Below, in pieces: positions 20,611 through 33,911 of a DNA stretch of 64,000 nucleotides. A model generated the notes under the pieces. It was not told where the DNA came from. It searched no databases and saw only the letters and a program-made list of their open reading frames with translations. This stretch comes from Rhynchospora pubera (Eukaryota > Streptophyta > Magnoliopsida > Poales > Cyperaceae): positions 233,944,742 to 234,008,741 of the forward strand of contig CM051460.1 in NCBI GenBank assembly GCA_028095005.1, written 5' to 3'. Both the position numbers and the translations under genes were made by a program. Each line of letters begins with the position of its first letter. Within the stretch, counting starts at the first letter, position 1.

Positions 20611-23600
20611 GCACGCAAGGCTAAAGTCGATGCTGAAGTTTGGCTAGCAGAATTAAGTGAACTGAGTTCATCAGACAAGTGTCGTCGTGAAAAGATCGAT
20701 GCACAATTAAATGGTCTCTATTTTGTGGTAAGTTTTTGTAAGAGTCCTAATCCTTGAAATTGAGGATTGCTATTTCAGTTGGCAGACCCAAATTTGCAGC
20801 TACAGTATGTGGTCTTAATGCTCAAATTCAGGTGGTAGATCTGCATATTATAGATCAAATTGTAATTTTGAAATAATATCATTTACTTGTTGTCTATTAC
20901 TTAAAGGAATCACAGCATGCAGACAGTCGCTCAATATTTTCTTCTATTGCCTATTAGTTTCGAATAAACCATTAATGCAGTTCCAAGTAGAATTAGTTTG
21001 CCTAAGTTGTACAAACTAATGCTCTATATTCTCAGAAGACGTACCATCCCCCCCTCTAGTCGAGATCTTTCCCTTTCGAAGCAATGAAAATAGCACTGTT
21101 AATGGATCTTTAGTTTTCTAGATAAGACATTGCTCATTAATTATCAGACTTTGACCAAAGAATAATCTTTGACTCTGACATGGTTATTTGGAACTAATTT
21201 CTTGGAGTGGATTCAACTGTTTCAAGCTGCCTATGTGAGAACCTAGTGAAAGTAATGGTTCATCTCCCTGCACTTGAACTACACATTATGATATCAGTTG
21301 TTTCCTAATTTGTATAAGCATTTTGAAGATGATATCTCAATACAATTGAAGATTCTAGCATTAAAAATTACTATTAGCCTTTTTTTATTACATTTTTGTA
21401 TATACATATGCAGGATGTAGGAGAATTGGCCTCAAAAACTTCCAGCGACAGCTTTATCAGTAACGAGCTTTCAACTGATACTTCCCCGGACAACACAACT
21501 GCATCAATCCTTCCTACAGTCTCTCCATCCAATAACGTCAACTCGCCTCTAAAGAGGTCAGATGCAACAACCACCATGCACCTTAAAGGGACCCAATCAG
21601 ATACCTATAGGGTTAGCATTTCTTCAAGCGCCCCAAGCACTTCCAGCCATGGCTCCGCACATGACGACTTTGATATGTTTGGAGAAATTCTCGTATGGGG
21701 AGAAATAACCTTAAATAATACTGTTAAAACTAAGTCAAGTAAAGGCGTGGCTGATATACTTGTTCCTAAACCATTGGAAAGTAATATATCACTTGATGTA
21801 AACTATGTATCTTGTGGGGCCCGCCATGCTGCACTTCTGACTAGAAACGGGGAGATTTTCACTTGGGGGGAGGAATGCAAGGGCCGCCTTGGGCATGGTG
21901 GTACAGTGACTGATTCAACACAGCTGCGAGTAGTTGAGTCCTTGATGGGTCCTGGTTTGAACCCATTGGAGGTTGTCACATGCGGTGAGTTCCACACTTG
22001 CGCTGTGACCACATATGGAGAGCTCTACATGTGGGGAGACGGGACCCATGGAGCTCTTGGCCATGGGACTCAGGTCAGTCACTGGATTCCTAAACGAGTC
22101 TCGGGCCCATTAGACGGCCTCAACATTAGGTATGTCTCGTGTGGCACATGGCACACTGCCTTAGTTACCTCAACTGGCCGGCTGTTTACTTTTGGAGACG
22201 GTACCTTTGGTGTACTGGGGCATGGAAATCGAGATAGCTTGTCTATCCCCAAGGAGGTAGAATCTCTGTCTGGTTTGCGAACAGTGGCTGTGGCATGTGG
22301 TGTCTGGCACATGGCGGCCGCAGTGCAAGTTTCCACAAGTCAACTTCCAGAAGGTGGTGATTCGGGAAAGTTATTTACTTGGGGCGATGGTGATAAATAC
22401 CGGCTTGGTCATGGAGATAAAGACCCGCGACTTAAGCCTACGTGTGTGCCTTCCTTGATAGAGCACAACTTTGTTCGGGTTTCTTGTGGCCATAGTTTGA
22501 CAGTCGGTCTGACATCATCGGGTGAGCTTTTTACCATGGGGAGTACAGTTTATGGACAACTTGGCAATCCTCAGTCTGATGGGAGGTACCCTTGTGTGGT
22601 TGGAGATGCACTTATTGGTGAATCGATAAAAGAAATTGCCTGTGGTTCTTACCATTTGGCTGTATTGACAAGTCGAGGTGAGGTTTTCACATGGGGGAAA
22701 GGTGCTAATGGGAGATTAGGGCATGGAGATGTGGAGGATAGGAAGGTACCAACCTTAGTAGAGGGTTTGAGGGATAAAACAATCAGAACTGTTGCATGTG
22801 GAGCCAGTTTCACAGTTGCTATTTGTCAGAACAAACGGGTACAAGGTGCAGAGCAAACTCAGTGTACCATGTGTCGGCAGCCTTTTGGGTTTACAAGAAA
22901 GAAGCACATATGCCATAATTGCAAGTTGCCACACTGCAATAGCTGTAGCTCAAGAAAGTCCTTTAGGGCAACCCATGCGCCAAATCCTAGCAAGCCATAC
23001 CGGGTATGCGACCCTTGTTATGTAAAGTTGAATAGTGACAGAGGATTAAATCCATCCAATAATTTTGAAATGGTTAAAACTAAGATGGATTCTTTTCCCT
23101 TGGTGCAAATAAGAGATGTCGCGCTGAATGGTGGAGTTGATTCAAAATGGGGGAATAAAAGAGCAGGTAGTTTTGGGCTACAAGTAAACGGGTCAAGACC
23201 TGTCTCACCTTTTTCTAGGAGGCCAAGCCCTCCACGGTCTTTAACACCAGGTCCCATGGCCCGTGGGTTCTCTTTCCCTAAAGGGTCGACGGATGGCCTC
23301 AGGAAAGCAAATGAGTTGCTAAATGAAGAAGTGCAGAGACTCCGTGCCCAGGTTTGTTGGCCATTTCTTCACTCCCTTTCATCTTAGGAGATACAAATAT
23401 GGTCGGTTTCATATCAAGGAGAGAAAAATTATTTAAAATATCTGACAACACAAAACGATGTAAAACATGACATTGAGCCACATTTTAAAACCATTTTTTT
23501 CCTCTTTGCTTGGCACTTCTGATTATCACCATATGGTTGACAACTTTTTCATAATCAGCCAGATTGCAACAGATGAACTGTGCGGTATTTAAATAGTTCT

Positions 23601-25903
23601 GTAGTTTCAGATGTGTGTAGAGGCGTCTTAAGACATTAACAATAAGACATGGATTAAAATAATGAAAAACAAAGGACTGTAGGGGGTAATACATGTTCTG
23701 GTGCACACCTGTACTTAAGAAAGGGATTTTAGTTAATGTGAATTTCTTGTTTGGTAGGTTGACAATCTCAAAAGACGGTGCGACTCACAGGAACTAGAGT
23801 TGCGGAAACTCACAAAGCAAGCTGATGATGCAACTGCTCTTGCAGAAGAGGAATCAGCTAAATCAAAGGCAGCTAAAGAAGTTATAAAAACCCTAACCTC
23901 GCAGGTTGGAAAATCTCTGTTTCTTTCTAATTAGGCTTCTGACTGATATGTAACTGATAGAGGCTAACGGATATAGCTGGATAATTGGCACAAAATCCAC
24001 TTTGCAGAATCTGCAGTGAAAAGTTAAAACAAATCCAATCCCTGCCCCTCCCAAAAGATGGTGAAACAGCGAGAAATAGCAGCAACAATAATAAAATGCC
24101 CTCCCCAAAAGATAGTGAAACAGCGAGAAATAGCAGCAACAATAATAAAATAATAAACAAGTAAATGAGGAAAATAATAATAAAAAGTAATAGGTACACA
24201 AAAAAATATATAGTTATGTTATGAAGATAGAGAATGACAACCAGGTAGAGCATTATTATAATTGTTGTCATAAATATTAGGGATCACTCGAGAATGACTT
24301 ATCTAACCTTGATAATATTTTCTATAATCAATTTAACATAACTTGAAAATTAAAAGAATAAATGTACCAGTATGTTGCTGAATATATAGATAGTGTACCA
24401 ATCAAATTGTATTTATTTTATTATTGTTTGGTATACACCAAGAGCTGTTAATTTCAAACTGTTGTAAAATTTCAATCCCCTGGATAGTAAAACAGACCAA
24501 ATCTCATCATAATTTTTAGGCATGATATTTTCACTATATAGGTCATTTCTGTAACATTGGATTTTAATCTTAAACTTTATTTTTAATGATTGTTGGGAAT
24601 TTGGCATTATCAAGGCAAACAATTGTCAAGTGAACCCTCCCAATTTTTTTCTTCATTTAATCTGTAGTGATTTTTTTCAAATAATTTAGTTTCTTTTTTG
24701 TTATGTTACCAGTTAAAAGAAATGGCTGAGAGACTGCCTCAAGGTATCTATGAAAAAGCAGAGTCAAAGCCAACACCAATGCTGAATAATACCAATGGGG
24801 CTGTCCAACTGAGGAATAGTACTTCAAATCAAGATAATTCTCCAAAGGAGATGAGTAAAGAAGGATGTGAAAAAGGTGGAGATGATATGACTACTGATGA
24901 TGCTAAGAAGGTATCAGAATTGGGTAAGAATGGCGATAACGGGTCTAGAGCCCAGAGCCTGCTTGCATCAAGCAACCAAGAAGAGAAGGAATGGATTGAA
25001 CAGTATGAGACTGGTGTTTATATAACTCTTGTGGCTTTTCGTGATGGTACACGTGACCTGAAACGGGTCCGTTTTAGGTAATTGAAAAGAGAAATCAAAA
25101 GTTCTACAAAATATAACAAAATTATAGGTCCTAAAAAATTAATTTGATACAAACTTTGATTTAAATGTGAATGTTTACATTAACAGGCTATCTAGTAGTG
25201 TTTCCTTACATGCTGTATAAGTGGGCCATAAAACCCCCTGGAAAATGTCTAACAGCCTATGTATGAACTTCCTTATTTTTCTTCAAATAATGCACATGTT
25301 TCTACTCCCCAGCTGTTTTGAGTATAAATATTGAGAAAGGAATTTTAATTTGAGTATATTGTGATGATATTGGTGATAAAGATGCAGATTCTATTTCTAT
25401 AATATATTAATGTAATCTTTTTAGTTCGTTCAGAAAGTGTATGAAAACGTACCTTTACTCAGATAACATAGGAATCTAGGGGTAGGAGTGATGCCATAGG
25501 TTTGTAGGTCACATTATTAGATTCAGGCTGAGGGTGTAGGTTTTATTATTGTTATTATTATTATTATTAGTAGTACTTCTATATAATATTTTATTTTTTG
25601 ATGTTTTTTTTTCTGCTGGGTTACTTTCTAGCCTACCCCAGCCTACCCCAACTTGTTTGGGACTGAAGGCTTAGTTGTTGTACTCGGATGACATATTCAT
25701 TAGTTTCTAACTGCAAATCTTATTTTGCATATAGCCGACGAAGATTTGGAGAGAACCAAGCAGAGCTATGGTGGTCTGAAAACAGACAAAAGGTGTATGA
25801 GAAATATGATGTTCGTGGTGGTTCAGATCGAGTCTCATCGGCATCCTCAGTACGATCCTCTCATCTCAGGTCTGAACACAATGCATTCCCCCCTAAAGTT
25901 TAG
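20611..25903 (+). CDS. PRAF-type protein: RCC1 repeats, FYVE and BRX domains
   Basis: Five exons connect in frame: 20611-20727, 21414-23351, 23758-23904, 24713-25077 and 25735-25903, all with GT/AG introns and together coding for 911 residues. Exon 20611 holds the end of a PH domain (AEVWLAEL). Exon 21414 holds a Ser/Thr-rich linker, then seven RCC1 repeats (about 21680-22830; WGxGxxGxLGHG pattern), then a FYVE zinc finger (about 22850-23035; RKKHICHNC with paired Cys). The next exons give a coiled coil and a BRX domain ([14 protein letters not shown] ... [18 protein letters not shown]). Family knowledge: FYVE binds PI3P and RCC1 propellers bind small GTPases. The N-terminal PH exon(s) were not found, so the 5' end is either further away, unusual, or lost. 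No frame damage was seen. Confidence 0.85.
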
Positions 25904-26785
25904 AAGAGAGAGGGGTGGTGTTGTGCGATGGTTTCTGAAGTCCAGAAAAAAATAAAACCAAGTTCTAAAAGGTCTGGCTGACTTGAAACCAAATAACTTA
26001 ATTTTCAGATTCACAATCTTGGTTTGGTATAGGCTGGTATGGAACTGTCAAGATTTGACCTAATGCTGATTGAATACTGGTTGGTACCCAATTAATATAT
26101 ATATTTTTTCTCTTTGATTTTGCTTGCTTGTCATCGATTGATTATCTGAAAGCCATACAATTCGATATTATTTCATGACATACCAGTAATGGTCCTAAGC
26201 AGTAAACAGCATGTAAGTTGATCATGTCCAGCAAAGTATGCAAATCAAGTTCTAACAAATAGGGAATGATCTAGTGTATTTGTAAAGATTTTTGTATATA
26301 CCTTATTGATTTTGATTTTGGTATTTCAGTTTACTAGCATTATGCAGTTGTTACTGTACTCTTGCTCTTCTCTTTAGCCTTTCTATAATTTGAGTGTTTT
26401 GGATCTCAATTGATCTTCTTTTACTGAAAAAAGCAATAAATTGTTATCATCTATTTATTGATCTTGTAAGTGCGAGGTATCCTGTGGATTGAAATGGATA
26501 GCATGCTAAATTTATGTACGTACAGTTAGTGGAACAAGGTGTATTATGTTGATTCACTACTTTAATGTGTGAAGTTTCTCGGACTAGACGGACTTCACAG
26601 CCTAATGTGCTGGGTAATTGTCGTCATTGCTCCTGCAATTGGTGCAGGCAATTGGCGTTTATCTTTTATTTTTTTATCTTAGAAAAAGTGTGTGATGCCA
26701 TTCATAAATCATACGTCCTCTGATGGTCTGACCTCTAGGGAATTTAAAATTTTATTTTCTCCCTCTGGAAGAACACCTTGTTATA
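25904..26785. other. 3' region of the PRAF-type gene and spacer
   Basis: Probably includes the 3' UTR directly after the TAG at 25903. AT-rich with no further gene seen. Confidence 0.4.
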
Positions 26786-26932
26786 GGGTGTGTTTGGATT
26801 GTTGGAAGAAAGAAGAAGGAAGAAGAAAAAAATTATAAACAATCCAAACTCTTCACAAAGTTACACACTTTCCAATATTTCTTCCCACTTCTTCCCTTCT
26901 TCTCTTCTTCCCACACCTATCCAAACGCACCC
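26786..26932. mobile_element. MITE with accessory core
   Basis: Ends GGGTGTGTTTGGATTG and TATCCAAACGCACCC with ATA on both sides. The core ATTATAAACAATCCAAACTC then TTCACAAAGTTACACACTTT is nearly consensus. Confidence 0.8.
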
Positions 26933-27872
26933 ATATATCAACTAACGTCGAGTTGGGTACAATTTCTTATTTGAATATTTTTTTACTCTGATCATGAATT
27001 TTATTGTGTTTCGGAATGATTTAGGGACATGATAATACCGAAAAAATTTAAAATAATATTCACTATTTAGGAATTTTGAAAATATTACTAAAATAATCTG
27101 AATTATATAAATAGTATCGCGATATCAGGTTTTCAAAGTCTGATACCAATATCGTTCTTTGGAACACTGATATAGCATAGTATCGTTCTTTCAATGAATG
27201 TGTGGGTGTCGGTCAGTATGTTCGCTTCAACTGAAACAAGAGGATTTGTTGACTGTTATATATATTTTTTTTGAAGAAAACTGTTATATATTTTATCACT
27301 CTATTGTAACCATAATTTTATTCTGAATAATAAATATAACATAAAAAATTTCAATAAATGTGAATTCATTGATGTATGTTAAAGATAAATGTAAACTCAA
27401 TCTGTACGAGATCAAAATAAAAAAAAAATCAACGGTTGAATCAATCACAATAAAACGTTAATATCTCTTATCTTTTATATTACAGAAGACAAATTCAATT
27501 TTTTATGTACATTACCAATACAACATAATTTTAAAAAAAAATATTGAAATTTTGAATACATAAGCAATCTGGTCCATTTCATATTGAGAGGGAGGCATAG
27601 TAGGTGACATGATGTTTCACAGGGCTACTGAGATGTTTCTGTGTTGCAAGCATTCTGAGGTTTTGTATGGTTATACAAACAAAAGTTTTCTCCAAGCTTG
27701 TCAAAGGATTCTTATTCATTATAATTTTTTTTTTTGTGGTTCTTTTATTTGTATAATTGGCGAAAGGATTTAAATGTAATCTGGGAACTGTAGTCGATTG
27801 TAATTTACATTGACCAAGCAAAATTATAGCAATTCATAAGTAAATAGATTTTAAAGTGCGTGGCCCATTTTT
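26933..27872. other. intergenic, no gene seen
   Basis: AT-rich DNA. A minus-strand open frame near 27579-27821 has no recognisable domain and is not called. Confidence 0.45.
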
Positions 27873-29460
27873 GACAAAATAAGTTGTATGCCCTTCAAAT
27901 CTTCTCTAATTAGTCGTATACCCTTCTATTCTTTAATATTTGTCATATACCCCTCAAATCATGGTTACCTTTGTCATTTATCCTTTTGGCTAATTTAAAT
28001 AATATAATAATTCTGAAAATCAAATTTATAAAATTTAAGACTGAAATGCCCCTGACCTTTTCCCTCCATTCTGTCCCTTCTGATAATTAATTACATTCAC
28101 TTATATTATAATAATTCTCGTAGTAGAGCAAGGTAATAGTCGATTAAAGTATCATGCCCGCCAAACATTTTTAAAATTCTCCAAGAAGAAGACTACGGCC
28201 CTGATCAAAATGGTTTTTTTACGGGATTTCAATTCAATTCAATTCAATTCAATTGATTCCATAGGATTTCGTAGGATTTCGTTGGATCTAATTACATAGG
28301 AATTCCAACTAAATGATGCAAAATCCGTTCATAATGATCAAGAATTTTCCAACGAAATGAAATGAAATGAAATCCCATGTTAAAAAAATGAGATTTTGAT
28401 CAGGGCCTACTAGATTCTGATTAGCTAGGCTATGAGTACTTGATTTTTTGTTCAAGTTCGGGATCAGCATTCATAAGGACCCTCTTTTATTAGATAGTAG
28501 TAGGTAGTCATGGTTCTTTGTTTTTATTTTTTATGTTCAGATTCTTCTTTTACGTCTCTTTTTTGGTTCATGTAGTACTTCTTCATGTGACAGTTGCTCT
28601 ATTTACTGGGTTTGTGATTGGCTCAGTTGAAATGGGGCTTTTTTTATTTTTGAGTTGAGTAGTTCGGATGTTGTACTGGTACATTTTGTTTTAATGAAAT
28701 TGTTACCCATGGGTGTTTCATTAAAAGAAAAAAAAAAAGAATGGCTGTTTAATTAAATGATTCTAGAAAGAGTTCTTTTTTTTATAAGATAATTGCGCAA
28801 CGATCCCAATCACCAAATTCATAATCAAACCCGTAGGGAATCAGTTTACCAGACCAAGCTATTACAGTTCGATAAAAATTGAGACAAGTTTAATCGTTAT
28901 TTGTATAGGCCCCACCATTTACTTAAACTCACTTTCTGCCCCCAAATGGTTGGAGCTATGTAGATGAAAATTTTGTATTTTGAGAAGTTAAATTAGTTTG
29001 TGCATTTGTATTTTTTTAATTTGAAAAAGTACTGGTCAACTAAACCAATAAGAATCCATTGACAGCCCCTGTCAATATTTCAAAAAAAAAACTAAACCAA
29101 TAAGAAATTGTGCATTTTTGTCCAGGCGTGAGGGAGCAACTAGAATATATAAAATCAACCAAAATTTCTAATGTGATCTTGTTATACTTAGCTTGTACCA
29201 CTCGAGATGACAAATAATAAATCTCTCTAGCGATTAGTGATGGAATCTATCAAAAGGGAAAGAAGGGAGGGGAAAGATTAGGGACATTTCAGTCTTAAAT
29301 TTTGTAAATTAATTCTTCAAAATTATTATATTATTTAAATTAGCCAAAAGGGTAAATGACAATGGTAACTATGATTTGAGAGGTATATAACTAATATTAA
29401 AGAATAGAAGGGTATATGACTAATTAGAGAAGATTCGGAGGGCATACAACTAATTTTGCC
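27873..29460. mobile_element. non-autonomous long-TIR element (Mutator-like)
   Basis: The ends GACAAAATAAGTTGTATGCC and GGCATACAACTAATTTTGCC start inverted repeats of about 210 bp (27873-28080 and 29255-29460), including CTTCTCTAATTAGTCGTATA and its inverse. The flanks CCCATTTTT and TAGATTTTT share six of nine bases, so the target duplication has decayed and the class is uncertain. The interior has no transposase. A separate MITE (28197-28407) sits inside. Confidence 0.65.
28197..28407. mobile_element. MITE (GGCCCTGATCAAAAT type)
   Basis: Perfect ends GGCCCTGATCAAAAT / ATTTTGATCAGGGCC with TAC on both sides. It contains a five-unit AATTC repeat (28228-28252) and a GAAAT repeat on the other arm. 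Relatives are at about 44990-45090 and 50072-50283. Confidence 0.8.
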
Positions 29461-29661
29461 TAGATTTTTTCATTCTTGTTCTTTAGTCATTCCATGTATA
29501 GCATACACTCATACATAGCTTTTTTAGTTAAGACAGCTGGACAGATAAGCTTTTTATCAAATCCACTGCAACTCTTACTATAAAAAGTGCTAAATGTTCT
29601 AAATTTAATGAAGTAAACTAGGACAAAATCTGCCTCAAGGGCTCAAGGCTTTAACTAGAAA

Positions 29662-29798
29662 GGCTCCGTTTGGATCGTTAAGGAATAAGAGAAATAATAT
29701 TGGGAAGTGTGTAACTTTGTGAAGAATTTGGATGATTAGGAATAAATTTACACCTTGGAAGAGGCTATTCCCTTATTCCTAGACGTATCCAAACGGAG
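29662..29798. mobile_element. MITE with accessory core
   Basis: Ends GGCTCCGTTTGGATCG and GTATCCAAACGGAG. The core is in inverted orientation (GGGAAGTGTGTAACTTTGTG, then AAGAATTTGGATGATTAGG). Confidence 0.7.
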
Positions 29799-30020
29799 AA
29801 AGAGAAGATTTATTGGACCTTATATATACGCTCAGAAATACATTTAAGAAATTACAGAGGTCTTGTCCACGAGTTTAACTTGATTCTTCGAGGCAATCAC
29901 TGCAAAGCATCTGGATGATAACGAAGTAGAATGTTACAACTCTTAATCAAAAAATAAACTCTTATTTTGGTTTTGGGTACCTTCTGTTCAATTCTTTACA
30001 TTTTATGTCTCATTTGCTTT

Positions 30021-31711
30021 TTACCTTGTTCCTTTACCATGTAGGCCACCAAATCTGGTTGTGAATGTAGTTATTCTCTTTGTTGTGGTAAGTTAAGGTT
30101 TTTCCTAAATATATTTCCTCTTTTTTGAGGGGGTCAAATAAGTGTTATTTCCCCAATTTCCCCAAAATAATGGGAGTTTATGATGAATGTCTTTTTTTTT
30201 CAACGTCATTTGCAAGTATATCAAAGTTATAAGAGCACTAACAGTATGTATTCTTTTTGTTTGCTTTCTACTTAAATAGGAGGGATACAGATAAATTAGT
30301 GCTCTTTTATATTTCCACGATATACAAATACTGGTATATTGTATCACAACACGAAATACTCACGGAATATCATGTATTATTCCATGGTCGACAACACCCG
30401 CTACTTTTGTAATGCTTTCTGCTACTTCACCTGAAATAGAAATAAGCTCTGTATAAGTCTCTTCTTGATGGGTATTTGGGCCCTTTGATTTTACTTCTAA
30501 AAAAAATTTTCTGACTGCAAAGTAACAAAGCTCTGAGCATCACATATTATTCGGTGGTTTCCTACTTTACATGACACTTTCCAGGAGTGACACCGAAGTT
30601 GCATTGTTTCAATGATAGATTGAAGTTTAAATAGATAAGTAGACAATTTACTTAGGTCCAGGTTGACAGTTTGGTCAACAGTGGATGTTTAGGTGACTAA
30701 GAACTTTCAACAGGTAATCAGAATTATTTTTCATCCACTACCAATATTGAATCCCCAAAAGATATGCCAATGGTACCGCAAACTCCTTATAAATTGAGGA
30801 GATATCAATAACAGACTATCCCAACATTACCTTTTTGTCTGCTCTTTCTCTGTTGTGATTAAGAAAGAGGCTAAGTGAGAAAGGAGGGAGGTAATTATCA
30901 AGGGGAAAAAACATATATAAAAAATAGAAAGGAGAGACGTAGTTGGTTAATTCAAGAAGGAAAAGGCAATTTCTGGTGGGGATGCATTGTCTTACAACAC
31001 ACACACACACACACACAAAGAGATGAAAGGTAATTTCTCTTAGGAGACACACAAAAGGGTTTAATATTTTGTGGTAACAGTGTTGTAAATATGTAAGGAA
31101 ATGCCAATACCTAGATCAAGAATAGGTGATGTGAAAATAACATCCAGAACATGGTGGCCATCGGTGGTGACCAAAGGAAAGTCACCACCTAGTGGGTCTG
31201 CATTCCCAAATGCAGGTCTCCTCCATACCTTAGAATGTTTATAATGAAAGGAATAAAGTCTCAGATTGAGAGTATTTAATAAGAGACGGTCGCAGTAAGT
31301 ACCTGGGCCAGTACCGGTATGGGATTAATTTCATGATAGAGGCAACTTGAGTCAAAATTGTTTATGTTAAGGTATCACTACAGAAGGGTAAGAGGCGTAG
31401 TTGGGGATTGGTTTGGCTTTAACTGAAAGCTTGGAAAGCAGTATGTAATTCAAACCTCGGCATCTCCAAGGAACAGATCATCTATTTCCTCTGCAGTGAG
31501 CAACCAATTTCCCTGTAGGAATTTCAACTCAGTACATTGATAAAATAAACAACCATACTTCAGTTTTCATGGTAAATGTACAAAACTATTTAAAATTTAT
31601 GAGAATTACCTACACAATTAATTACAACTGGAATCGATCCATATATCTCTTTTGTATATTGCTCCTCTGCAACAATGAAGGCAAATTTATCGGCTGATGC
31701 TGCTATCATCT

Positions 31712-31757
<46 letters not shown>

Positions 31758-33284
31758 AATGCTTTGGTTTTTTCAAATATACAACCTTTAATTTTGGTAT
31801 GATCCATTGCAGAAATCTTACTTGAGTTCAAAATTATTACTTGGTGGTCATCTTAACAATTATTATTGAGGCCTTCAGGTACAGAAAAACTACATACATG
31901 ATAATATGAGTATTATATATGTTATGCAATAAGCGATTGAAATAATTCAATGTACCTTCTCTTCAACAAAGGATTCGCCGCCTTCTAATTTTCTACGGCC
32001 AATGACAGCCATTAGGGAACCTTCTTCCATGACATCAGCATCATTAAATGCAAAATCAATCTACAACAACAAAAAAATAGTTATATAAGAATTATAATAA
32101 TTTATGCTGACAGCTGCAATATTATCCATCAGAATCTACTATTCCCTCGCTTCAGGTATAACTTATGTTGAAAGTGGATTCTGATAACAAGTGGCAATTT
32201 AATGTATGTCCCCACAAAACCTAAAATTACCACTTATGCCACTCAAGTACAGTCAAGAAAATGAACATATATACATATCAGGCACAATCAGCATTCTTTT
32301 CTTTAATATTTTCTTTTATAGATACCTAGGATATTGAATTAATCAATGTTTTCTTACTCATAACATAAGGGCACATATTCAGGTAGTTTGGGAAATTATT
32401 ATTTAAAGATGTGCTTTCAAGGGTACCCAAAATAATATTTATTGTCTACAAGTATCCACATGATATTTAGATGGTTAAGTAAGCTCAAGTATAAAACCTG
32501 GATACCATCTTCATAGTTGTTTAGTGGAACACCAGCATTTGCAGCCTCTGTTGCACTGAAGGTAGACCTGAACATGGAATGATAAAAAAATTATACATGT
32601 ATATCCAGATACCAAATTTCAAAATAATTGAAAATCCACATCAGTATTTCTTTACTCCATTGAATTTTCATCAAAAGGGGAGAGGCCGAGACGTCAGGAT
32701 TGTTCGAGCATATGATCTAAACTGTTCATTTGCAGCCATATTAATGCAGTACTATAATGGAAATTGGTTTAATATTGAAACAAAATGGCACATCAATTAT
32801 AAATAAATACCCTTCTGAAACCCTTCTGAAAATTCGTAACTTAAAAATGCACAACATTTATTATGCCACAAGAAGGTATAACTACATTCAAAAAGGTATA
32901 CAGTAAGAAATAAGGTTATACTGACGAGGGAATTCCGACAATGTCTCTTAAAGATCCATCTTTCAGGCGCTTTCCCAAATGTTGTATGGCAATACCAGAA
33001 GCTGCACCAGAACCTAATCCCACAACCATCCCATTCTTCACATATCTATCAACCTAAAAATATTTTCAATCATCAGCTTAAATTAATGAACAATCATGAA
33101 TTTAATTGCAAGAATAATATAATAACCATACTGTCAGTTTGGCAGCCTCAAAGAACTCGGTGCGAGACTCAGCTACACAAACTATTCTGCTTTTGCTGAC
33201 ATGGCCTTGACAGTGGCGGATATTCCTTCTGACAAACGGAATATTCCATTTCGAGGATGTGTAGATGCTTGTGCGTGAGGTCAT
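30021..33284 (-). CDS. RPI4: probable ribose-5-phosphate isomerase 4-like, plastid
   Basis: Nine exons on the minus strand: 33284-33132 (start [11 protein letters not shown], a plastid-type transit peptide), 33053-32922 or -32920, 32561-32498, 32060-31956, 31709-31614, 31512-31456, 31228-31111, 30430-30364, and a tentative last exon 30054-30021. Landmarks: [13 protein letters not shown] (substrate loop, GLGTG in Rpi), [10 protein letters not shown] (where RpiA has DGADE), [36 protein letters not shown] and VAGVVDHGI. Rpi interconverts ribose-5-P and ribulose-5-P. RPI4-type proteins are divergent, and here two acidic/lysine positions of the classic site are replaced, so activity is uncertain. 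Intron 2 stays in frame only with AT-AC ends (see findings). The exon 5 donor is probably TGT/GTAGGT. Confidence 0.8.
30996..31017. repeat. (AC)n microsatellite
   Basis: About eleven AC units, inside an intron of the RPI4-like gene. Confidence 0.9.
31715..31752. repeat. (AG)n microsatellite
   Basis: About eighteen AG units just upstream, in the gene's direction, of the exon starting at 31709. It forms a CT-rich tract next to the splice acceptor. Confidence 0.9.
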
Positions 33285-33745
33285 TTCATTTGCTCCTTTC
33301 CCCCTTTTCTTTGGGTGATGTTTGGCGACCGTTAGCAATTTCTCTTAGAAGATAAGGGATGGACATTGGACAACTGGAGACTAATCTAAACGACGTGGTT
33401 GATATGAACTCTTTGACTCCAGTACTCAAAATTCTGGAGGCGTCCATGTATACTATTGGGATTGATTTCATTTTTTTTTCCCTTTTTTTTGTTTTAATAA
33501 AGACTAGGTGATTTCCAATACAGTAGCACGTTTTTTTTTTTTTTGAGGAATATTATATTTTTATAAAAGAAAGTTATTTTGAGGATTGGAGTCATTTTTT
33601 TTTTCTTTTTCTTTGTATTGGTATTTTAAAAGTTATCGGGCCAAAAAGAAAACATTAAACAGTAAAGTCATCTAAATTTTGTCAAAATTGGTTAGCTAGA
33701 ACAATTGATTCGTAGAACATAATCTCAAATTTGTAAGTATTTATT
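33285..33745. other. upstream region of the RPI4-like gene
   Basis: Presumed promoter side of the minus-strand gene. T-rich runs at 33470-33620. The frame extends upstream of the chosen ATG by 18 codons, but those residues look unlike a transit peptide start. No other gene seen. Confidence 0.35.
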
Positions 33746-33860
33746 GCTGTGTTTGGCTGAGCCTAGGAATAAAGAAATAGTTTCTTCCTACTTTTAAATT
33801 TATTATAAACAATCCAAACTCTTCACAAAGTTACACACTTCCCAATACTTCTTCCTTTAT
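33746..33860. mobile_element. truncated MITE with accessory core
   Basis: The left end GCTGTGTTTGGCTGAGCC and the core ATTATAAACAATCCAAACTC / TTCACAAAGTTACACACTTC are present. The right end stops after CCAATACTTCTTCC without the inverse of the left terminus. Confidence 0.65.
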
Positions 33861-33911
33861 GGTAATTTTAATTTAGTATCAGTACCACGTTTTTTACCAT
33901 TGTGTCTTGCT

